Shown here: one piece after another, positions 36,340 to 44,600 of the stretch
Layout: the number at the start of each line of letters is the position of its first letter
Position numbering within the stretch: the stretch's first letter is position 1
Assembly (NCBI RefSeq): GCF_902635505.1
Contig: NC_045429.1
Coordinates: forward strand, 432,973,669 to 433,037,668
Direction of reading: 5' to 3'
From: Sarcophilus harrisii
Lineage: Eukaryota > Chordata > Mammalia > Dasyuromorphia > Dasyuridae
Length of the DNA: 64,000 nucleotides
The notes under the pieces: model-generated
What the model saw: only the letters and a program-made list of their open reading frames with translations
Databases searched by the model: none
Told to the model about the DNA's origin: nothing
Made by a program: the position numbers and the translations under genes

Positions 36340-36775
36340 ACATTCTTATTTATTTTTTCTAGTTATACATGTTTTATATATGTTTACATATATATGTATT
36401 TATAGTAAATTTTAATATATGTGGTCTACCTGCCATCTAGGGGAGAGATGGGGGAAGGAGGAGAAAAGTTGGAACAGAAGGTTTTGCAGCGGTCAATGCT
36501 AAAAAAATTACCCATGCATATGTTTTGTAAATAAAAAGATATAATAATAAAAAAATAATTTTAATACATATTTATGATTCATGTTGAGAGAAAAATAAGA
36601 ACAAAAAGGAAAAAACACAGGACAGAAAGAAAAACAGAAAAAAGGAATGAATTGATTAAATTCAATCTCCACAGTTCTCTTTCTGGATATAGTTGGCATT
36701 TTCTATCCAAAGTTTATTGAGATTGCCTTGGATCAATAAGTCACTGAGAAGAACCTAGTCTTTCATAGTTAAATC
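36340..36775. mobile_element. Second insertion in the OLA1 pseudogene, itself nested
   Basis: Between the OLA1 codons for NDKEIKVLNKQ and [12 protein letters not shown] lies a minus-strand older L1 3'UTR piece (36553-36775, AAACTTTGGATAGAAAATGC on the minus strand) carrying a plus-strand L1 3' end at about 36360-36552 (GCCATCTAGGGGAGAGATGG to GTAAATAAAAAGATATAATA). Exact edges are uncertain because both are AT-rich. Confidence 0.75.
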
Positions 36776-36877
36776 ATCGGTTTTGAAGTCAGAAACAAAT
36801 TGTTTATTCAACACTTTAATCTCTTTGTCATTCCAATCATGATAGAAGCATATAAGTTTCAAAAAGCTCTCATTCTT

Positions 36878-38560
36878 AATAGAATAGTTAGCTTTATGTT
36901 GAGAGAGGCAAGATGATTAGAATATTTCCATTAGGAACTGAAATATGCATCTATAACTTCCAAACATTTTCCAGTGGATAAAGAACATATTTATGGGGTT
37001 CAAGATAACTACAATTTTATTAGTAGTTTTAGATTTTTCTGTTCTGGTGTGCCAGTGAAAAGAATGGTAAAACTGCTGCTCCCAGATCATATTTTTTCTT
37101 GGAAGTAAAAGGGAAGAAGTTTGAAAAAGTAGGGTAAAATTTTGATAGTATTCCAGAAGGTGCATTTGAACATCCACAGATGAATTTCATACAAATGTTT
37201 TGAATATATTTTAGTAATTAGCTATAAAGTTTCAATGTGAGTTGAAGATTTGTCATGAAGACCAGCTACTGATTTGAGAGTTGTCCATAAATGTCTAATC
37301 ATGTTTTTCCTGTTTGAGACATTTATCTGATGATACTAAGCAGAAGATTGTTGATATTAAGCATTTTACAGTTCAGGTCATTCAGGATCTTAAAAAAAAA
37401 AGAAAAAAGATTCTTCCTTTAACCTTCAGATATTGTCCATTATCATCTACAGGGCTTAGGTAATATTGAAAGAATAAATGGTAATGTGAAAATTGAAACT
37501 CTCAAAACTTTCAAATGAATGTCAGGTACTCTGCCTTGATATCCTTCCTATATCTTTATTGATTATTATGCAGGGCAGTACCATAAGGTTTGCATTGATT
37601 TCTATGGAACAGCAGAGTGATTAGGTTTTGTCAGGCTACAGCAGAATTTCTTAGGGAACCCCAAGAAGTGGGATTGTACAACTTGGAAACTGACTTGTGG
37701 ATTGACTAGGAAAAAACAACTCTGTAAATCTGTCCTTGAAAGGAGGTAGAAAGGCCTATTTTGGGTCACAACTGAAAGTATTGATTCATGGATAAATGTA
37801 AGCTGACAGCACTAGTTTGTGAACAGTGGCCTAGGATAGATCCTTCAGACTCAGAATTATCAGGGGAAAATGTTCTCCAGAAGCAGATGATTTAATGAAA
37901 TAAACAACTCAACTTAAGATGATGTAATGATATCCCTGCTATCTACATAGACATTACTATGAATTCATTGTTCCTTTTTTGTCCTGTTTTAAAATTTTTT
38001 GCTCATTTATTTTCTTTGTTAGTCATGTTTATTTTCTATTGCCTCTTAAAGAGTGTCCGGACTCCTATGGAAAGCAGCTATGTGAGTAGACTATTAGGCT
38101 GGGAATCAAGAACTCAGTTCCAATTCATTCATTCTTGCTAGGAAGTATGGCTTCCACTAGTGGTTGATGTTTGCTTCGTAATATTAGAATAATATAGAAT
38201 GCTTTGGATTCGTTTTATCCACAAATGACAAGCACATGAATTCTGAGGGTGACAGCACCTCCCCTTTCTCCCACCTGGCATCCCTGCTTCCAGTCTACCC
38301 TTCAGTGATAACTTTTGTGGAAAAGGGGTCAACCATTCTCATCAGCTGCCACATGAAAAAAGGGATGGATAGATAGCCTAACTGAGAAAGTGGAGCATCC
38401 TGAGGAAGAAATAGGGAACATGTGTCAAGGAAGTCAAAACACTGACCATCATCTCCCTTCAGGCTCTAAGAAGGACACTCTGAATCCCCAAACCCTGGAA
38501 ATTAAATGACATTAAATAATGATAATAAAGAAGTATTCATATCTACTTTGCTGCTGTAAC
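36878..38560. other. Unassigned block
   Basis: No gene or named repeat. Minus-strand frame 36917-37177 and plus-strand SDDTKQKIVDIKHFTVQVIQ near 37330-37395 are open for short spans but match no family I know. Confidence 0.3.
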
Positions 38561-38569
38561 CTAAAGACT

Positions 38570-38945
38570 ACTGACTTTTCCATCTGACTTGCAACAGAAA
38601 CCTCTCAATAATATCTCTTCTACCACACCACAAGCTCAAGAGCAGGGACAGTTTTGCTCTTCTGTTTTTAAGTTCAGCTAACAATGCTTGTTAATTGAAA
38701 TAAGTTTAAATGGTTAATTGAAAAATAAGTTAAGAAATAAACACTTAACTGAAAAAACTTTAAAATTTTTAACTAAAATAAGTTTAAAAATGCTTTTAAA
38801 TGGAAAAACTTTTAAGATGCTTGCTAGTTGAAGTCTAAAAATCTTTGTTAGATGAAAAAGTTTAAGAATGCTTTTTAATTGAAATTTAACATTGCTTTAC
38901 ATATAGTAGGTGCTTAACAAATACTTTGTTAATATTTGTTTCATC
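38570..38945 (+). repeat. L2 tail carrying an AT-rich minisatellite
   Basis: L2 phrases ('ctcaagagcagggacagttt' at about 38634; 'acatatagtaggtgcttaac' at about 38900) bracket 38675-38890, where a degenerate 25-30 bp unit close to AATGCTTGTTAATTGAAATA AGTTTAA recurs about eight times. The unit resembles the L2 end 'aaatgcttgttgattga'. Confidence 0.6.
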
Positions 38946-38947
38946 AC

Positions 38948-39072
38948 TACCATAACCAATAGAACAATATTTTAAAGTACCTACTATGTGCTAGCACTCG
39001 AGGGCTATGGATATTTAAAAAAAGGGGGGGCAAAAAGTAATTTTTGCCCTCAAAGAATTTACAGCCTAATGA
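38948..39072 (+). repeat. Ancient interspersed repeat fragment
   Basis: 'gtacctactatgtgctagca' and 'tttgccctcaaagaatttac' match the start of the 22.1 and 24.4 kb family. Confidence 0.5.
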
Positions 39073-39525
39073 TTGAGACCATAATCTTCATTGGAATGTT
39101 TCCTATTTTGTTGGGGAAAAATTGCTTTACTGTATGATGAATCCCTAAAAGACCAGATTTAGTGAGAGCTTTTATGAACATGGGACAGCCACTGGGAGAA
39201 TCATGAAGAGACAAAAACACCATTATATAGAAAAATATTAAGTGAATAAAAACTTTGACTTGATGTATTGACAAGATCCTTCCTACCTTAAATAATTCAG
39301 ATTTCCTTTAATAGCCTTGTGATCAGCAGATCATTTGGAGATTATGTAAATTTCAGTAATAAGGGACCAAATAAGATACTCCTACATCTTATTGATGTAT
39401 TGTGCTTCATTTACCCACCTAGGATGTTATTTGGTTGTGTAGTTTAAGTAGGGCTGAAAGAAACAATATATGTTTCCTTTCTCTCATCTGATTAATAATT
39501 TTTTCCCCATTCAGTTTGGATGCTC
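39073..39525. other. Unassigned
   Basis: No gene or repeat recognised. Confidence 0.3.
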
Positions 39526-39528
39526 TAG

Positions 39529-40510
39529 TTTAAAGCTTCTTCTTCTTTTTTTTTTTAAATTTCTTTCTTTCTTTTTTATTTTTTATTATAGCTTTTTATT
39601 TACAAGTTATATGCATGGGTAGATTTACAGCATTGAAAACTGTCAAACCTTTTAATCCAATTTTTCCCCTCCTTCCCCCCACTCCTTCCCCCAGATGGCA
39701 GGTTGACCAACACATGTTATATATGTTAAAGTATAAATTAAATAAAATATAAGTATACATGTCCAAACCATTATTTTGCTGTACAAAAAGAATCGGACTT
39801 TGAAATAGTGTACAATTAGCCTGTGAAGGAAATCAAAAATGCAGGCAGACAAAATTAGAGGGATTGCGAATTCTATGTAGTGGTTCATAGTCATTTGAGT
39901 ATAACTGGTTCAATTCATTACTGATCTATTGGAATTGATTGGGTTCATCTCATTGTTGAAGATGGCCACGTCCATCAGAATTGATCATCATATAGTATTG
40001 TTGTTGAAGTATATAATGATCTCCTGGTCCTGCTCATTTCACTCAGCATCAGTTCATGTCAGTCTCTCCAGGCCTTTCTGAAATCCTCCTGCTGGTCATT
40101 TCTTACAGAACAATAATATCCCATAATATTCATATACCACAATTTATTCAGCCATTCTCCAATTGATGGGCATCCGCTCAGTTTCCAGCTTCTAGCCACT
40201 ACAAACAGGGCTGCCGCAAACATTCGTGCACATACAGGTCCCTTTCCCTTCTTTAGTATCTCTTTGGGGTATAAGCCCAGTAGTAACACTGCTGGATCAA
40301 AGGGTGTGCACAGTTTGATAACTTAGTTTAAAGCTTCTTAAGTTGTGGATCATGAGACAGTAACTCAATGTGGGGATTGGAAATTATGATTTATTAGTAA
40401 ATGTTTGATTTGTACACCCATTTTATATATTTATATACCTCAGGTCACATAAAAATTTCTTGGGTGAAAATGGGGTCATGAGTTGAAAAATTTATGAAGC
40501 CCTGCTCTAG
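39529..40510 (-). mobile_element. hAT-type DNA transposon split by an L1
   Basis: Left end at about 39529-39541, right part 40324-40505 ('ggaaattatgatttattagt', 'gtcacataaaaatttcttgg', 'tttatgaagccc'). Ends are inverted copies of AGGGCTTC(T/A)TAAA. TGCTCTAG at about 39521-39528 and again just after the right end is the probable 8-bp duplication. Confidence 0.75.
39542..40323 (-). mobile_element. 5'-truncated L1 inside the hAT element
   Basis: Antisense L1 3'UTR and ORF2 end. The minus strand reads LLLGLYPKEILKKGKGPVCA, AALFVVARSWK, GCPSIGEWLNKLWYMNIMGY. Exact 16-bp TAGTTTAAAGCTTCTT at 39526-39541 and 40324-40339. Confidence 0.93.
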
Positions 40511-40689
40511 TTGACCTCCAGTCTAGCTGCCGATGGAAGAGATTCTCTTTAGCACTCAAGAGAATTCAAGCAGAGAAATTTCCAACATCTTCACATCAAA
40601 TTATTTTACCAACTAAAAAATATCTAAAAAGTCAACGCATGAATTTGTTTTATTTGGCTAATCATATTTAATGTTTTTTTATTTTTGGG

Positions 40690-41105
40690 GTTGGGAGATA
40701 AAGTGGTTAACTAAAAAAAGTTTTTAAAAAATTAATTGAAAACCTTAAAAATCATTAGTTTTAAACTTTAATTGAAACAAAAATTTAAAATATTTGTTAG
40801 TTGAAAAGTCCTTGTAATTGAGAGTGCTTAAGAATGCTTTTAAAATGAAATAAGTTAAAATGTTTAATTTTTAAAATAAGTTTAAAATCCTTGTTAATTT
40901 AGAAAAATGAGTGCCTGTTAAAGTTAAAATGCTTGTCAAATAAAAAAGATTAAAATCTTAATTGAAGTTTCAAAAAACTAAAAAAAGATATAACTTAGTT
41001 AAAAATAAACTTAAACACTATTTTAATTGAAATAAATAAAAGCTAAGAGTTCTTGATAACTGAAAAATTAAAGTTAAAAAAGTTTTTAAAAAAAATGCTC
41101 GTAGG
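40690..41105. repeat. AT-rich degenerate minisatellite next to the promoter
   Basis: About 415 bp of drifting 25-30 bp units built from AATTGAAA, AAGTTTAAAA and ATGCTTGTTA, ending in AAAATGCTCGTAGGTTGATT. It is the same unit type as 38675-38890. A few bases later GC content rises into the CpG island. Confidence 0.65.
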
Positions 41106-41206
41106 TTGATTGGTCCGTGAGAATTCAACCGGACTTTTAAACTTTCCATCTCTAGCTAAGCACGCCTTTCCTTCTTCTATTTGCGCCTGCGCTCATGGTT
41201 TTACAA

Positions 41207-41347
41207 GTCCCGCCCCCTCCGACGCGCGTCCCGCCCCCTCCGACGCGCGTCCCGCCCCCTCCGACGCGCGTCCCGCCCCCTCCGACGCGCGTCCCGCCCC
41301 CTCCGACGCGCGTCCCGCCCCCTCCGACGCGCGTCCCGCCCCCTCCG
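41207..41347. repeat. 21-bp GC-box minisatellite, 6.7 copies
   Basis: Six complete and one partial near-perfect units begin at 41207, 41228, 41249, 41270, 41291, 41312 and 41333. Each unit holds a GC box (CCCGCCCCC, an Sp1/KLF-type site on the minus strand), and the six full units also hold the palindrome GACGCGCGTC. The last unit diverges after 41346-41347. Because 21 is divisible by three, the array reads open in several frames, giving false proline-rich or glycine-rich proteins. Copies are almost identical, so the expansion is recent or homogenised and may vary between individuals. Confidence 0.95.
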
Positions 41348-41415
41348 TACGAACTTCCGCCAAGCAGAAACAACCGTTGCCGCAGGGTCTCCTGTGGGGC
41401 GGGGAAGCGACGAAC

Positions 41416-41421
41416 CACGTG
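41416..41421. promoter_or_regulatory. E-box CACGTG upstream of exon 1
   Basis: Perfect palindromic CACGTG about 110 nt before the start codon, the site class used by MYC/MAX and USF. Ribosome-biogenesis genes are common MYC targets. Binding here is inferred. Confidence 0.6.
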
Positions 41422-41531
41422 TTCTCCTGATAGGTCGGAGGGCAAAGGTTGAAGAACTTTTCCGGAAGAGACTCTGCGCCGGCGCGCCGGTGTCGGTACC
41501 GCTTTCCTTCGTTCAGCTCAGAGCCGAGACC

Positions 41532-41623
41532 ATGGCGGAGGTCATCGAGCAGCACCTGGAGGACCGGCTTCCGGAGCTGCTGCAGCTGGAGCGGGTCGGG
41601 CTCTTCACGCGCAAGGAGATTAA
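41532..41623 (+). CDS. UTP6: UTP6 coding exon 1
   Basis: Encodes residues 1-30 and two bases of codon 31, starting MAEVIEQHLEDRLPEL. The donor is GTGAGC. It lies inside the CpG island, and the start codon has A at -3 and G at +4. The upstream open frames through the GC-box array are by-products of a 21-bp repeat, not protein. Confidence 0.95.
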
Positions 41624-44600
41624 GTGAGCTCGCTGCGGGTCTGGGGGGAGGGGGGGTCCCGGAGGGAGGGCGGACGCTGGGGGCGGACCACGTGCGGCAG
41701 CCGACGTCATGTTTGCTCCTCGCGGCGGGAGAGGGCATGGGCGGAGTCCTTGCCTCGTGGAGGCTCCGCGCGCGGGCACCGCCTTCCTCGGGGCCAGTGG
41801 GTGCCCCTGGCAGCCCGTCCGTCTGCCGCAGGTGTTCGGCGCCACGCCCCCTGGTAGCGGAGGAAGCTTGTCGCTTCCCTGGTGCGGAGGCGCCCCCTCA
41901 TGGTGGGGAGGCTCGGGGTCTGAAGGGATGCTTGGGGAGCCTTCTGGCTCCCCCTCGGGGTGCTAAGGGATGCGAGCATCGCTTACCCCGCTGGGAGGCG
42001 GGGGATGCTCGTGCTATGCTAGCCTCAGGATGCTGCCTAGCAGCAGCAAGCACCGTGCTCAAAATCAGCACTTAATGAGCTCCAACTGTATGCCTGGTGT
42101 TGCGCTAAGCGTACAAAGAAAGATTTTAACGGGACCTCCTGCAAACAGCCATGTACAACCCAGCTATAGAAAACACTCATTGAGACTTACACGAACTGAT
42201 GCTGAGTGAAATGAGCAGGACCAGGAGATCATTATATACTTCTACAACAATACTATATGATGACCAGTTCTGATGGACCAGGCCATCCTCAGCAACGAGA
42301 TCAACCAAATCATTTCTAATGGAGCAGTAATGAACTGAACCAGCTATGCCCAGAAAAAGAACTCTGGGAGATGACTAAAAACCATTACATTGAATTCCCA
42401 ATCCCTATATTTATGCACACCTGCATTTTTGATTTCCTTCACAAGCTAATTGTACAATAATTCAGAGTCTGACTCTTTTTGTACAGCAAAATAATGTTTT
42501 GGTCATGTATACTTATTGTGTATCTAATTTATATTTTAATATATTTAACATCTACTTATCATCCTGCCATCTAGGGGAGGGGGTGGGGGGGTAAGAGGTA
42601 AAAAATTGGAACAAGAGGTTTGGCAATTGTTAATGCTGTAAAGTTACCCATGCATATATCCTGTAAATAAAAGGCTATTAAATTAAAAAAAAAAAAAAAA
42701 GAAAACACTCATTAAGTCCCTGTTGTGTGCTAGGCATGTGCTGAGCACTGGTAATAGGTGCAAAAAAAGACAGAACCAGTCTCTGCCTCTCAAGAAGCCT
42801 AAGATCTAATTAATGGGACAGACAGAATGTAGACTACTATGTAGACGTTGCATATGGAAAGGATAGATGAGGCAGTTTATTTTTTTTAATTAAAACTTTT
42901 TGATAAAATCATTTAAAAAAATAATAGCTTTTTACTTTAAAAATACACAAAAAGATAGTTTTCAGCATTCACCCTTGTAAAACCTTGTTCCAAATTTTTC
43001 TCCTCCCTCCCCAGCACCTCCCCTAGACAGCAAGTAATTCAGTATATGTTAAACATGTGCAATAATGTACATTTCCACATTTATCATATAAAGCATTTTT
43101 TAAAATGTGTCCTATGTCCCAAGAGTTGTGCTGGGGATTGGGAATAGATTCAAAGAAGGGCATACTAGCCCCTGCCCTCAAGGAGCTTACATTCTAGTAG
43201 AGAGACAACATGCAGACAGTTAATACAGTGTAAACGGGAGGCAGTCTTGAAGGGAAGGTACTAGCCAAGTGGGAGGGAATGCCAGAAAGTCTCCCAAAGA
43301 GGGTGGAAGTGAGCTTTCACAGGGTGGCTTAGATGGAGGTCAGTCAGTAAACAAGCATTTGTTGTAAACTTGGCACTTAGTTTCTGGGTGAAACATTTTA
43401 GGTGTGGAGGTGGGCTGTGGGAGTATTGTGTGAGGACGACCAGCAGGCCAGAGTTGCATTAACTGGAGGAGAGAGTAGAAGCCTGGACAAGTTGGAAGCT
43501 TTAAAAACTTAACAAGATTTTTTAACTTAATCCTGGAGGTAATGGGGAGCCGCTGCAGTTTATTGAGTAAGGTAATAAGTGTGGTCCGGTCTGAGTTTTA
43601 GGAAGATGGTATGGAGGGAAGAGACCTCCAGATGTGCAAAACCCGTATTCATTTTATGCCTTGTATTGCCTGAGAAGCCTCTGAGAGTTAAAGTTGATTT
43701 TGCTATTGCTTTATTAAAACATTTTAAAATGTGGGCTTGGGTTTTTCAAAACCCATATTTGCTTATGTACTCTGCCTTTTTAAAGGATTTGTTTAAAACT
43801 ACTTTATTTCCCCAGGGCTATCATTAAGAAGGCCTCAGCACTAGAATACAAAGTACAAAGAAGAGCTCTTTTTAAGGAAGACTTTATTAATTATATCCAA
43901 GTGAGTGGATTGTTTGATGATTACATCTTTCCTGAAATTCTATTCCTTTTTCATTTAACTAATTAATGGGTGAACTTGACATTCTGCCTACTTTTGTAGA
44001 ATGGATTTTTAAAAGGAAACATTGATAGTAGATAGCCAGCATAGATGCCTTCATTGAGAGTAAGTCATGTCCACCTAAAATTATTTCCTTTTGTGATGGA
44101 ATTTGAAGAAGGGTCAATAAGAAAAATAAAGATTTTGTATCGTATTTTCAGTAAAACATTTAATAAAATTTTAATTCTGGACTTCACATTTTAAAAGGGA
44201 CACCAGCCATGTGGAACAAATCCAGAGGAATGAAAGGATGAAAGATCTAAAAACTGTCATATCAGAACCCTTTGAGGGATCAGGAGGTGTGGGGCCTAGG
44301 GAAGAAAAACAACTTGGAGGGACATACCTTGGGCGGCTGGAATGAATGAGGGTTGGCTGGGCTATCAGAACATATGGATTCAAATCCTGCCTCAGATGCT
44401 TCCTGGTCTGTGTGGCCTTACAAAGCACTTCATATTCCCAGGGCCTCATTTTTTTTTCTATGGCAGGTCTAGGGCCTTCAAGTGGAGGTGACCTCAAGGC
44501 AGTTTCTAGATCTTCATGATCTTTCTCCCCCTATGAGCTCTCTTTGATAAAACAGGCCCTTTGGGGAGGGGGTTCAGGCCTTTAGGCACAGTCAGAAGCT

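Larger units (their letters stand above)
35421..36877 (-). pseudogene. OLA1P: OLA1 processed pseudogene, 5' truncated and interrupted
   Basis: On the minus strand the sequence encodes the C-terminal half of OLA1, an Obg-like P-loop ATPase of the cytosol. It begins at the codons for KPVRFYHDWNDKE (about 36855), continues with [18 protein letters not shown] (about 36310), LELKLQE.SAEE.QKYL, then [20 protein letters not shown] and [12 protein letters not shown] to a shifted stop near 35500. An in-frame TAG replaces the Trp after KIKE, and other stops and shifts follow, so it is dead. No introns are present. A 3'UTR with AATAAA (35466-35471) and an A tail (35438-35453) follow. Flanks AAAAAGCTCTCA occur at 35421-35432 and 36861-36872. 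The N-terminal G domain is absent. L1-type insertions interrupt it at 35871-36189 and about 36340-36770. Confidence 0.92.
41106..41531 (+). promoter_or_regulatory. UTP6: UTP6 promoter and 5'UTR, CpG island
   Basis: GC and CpG content jump abruptly here from the AT-rich minisatellite just upstream. Visible sites are an inverted CCAAT box (GATTGGT) near 41109-41115, seven GC boxes in a 21-bp array (41207-41347), an ETS-like ACTTCCGC near 41353, the E-box CACGTG at 41416-41421 and another ETS-like CCGGAAG near 41462. There is no TATA box. This is the usual build of a housekeeping, growth-regulated promoter. The transcription start is not fixed by sequence but probably lies between 41350 and 41520. 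High CpG continues to about 42050 in intron 1. Confidence 0.8.

Noticed and set aside
36917-37177. 86-codon minus-strand frame
   Set aside because: No domain or family match, AT-rich codons, and it lies beyond the target duplication of the OLA1 pseudogene, so it is not part of it.
41193-41738. Proline- and glycine-rich proteins on both strands of the CpG island
   Set aside because: They are produced by a 21-bp tandem repeat and GC-rich composition; only the frame from 41532 joins to UTP6 exons.
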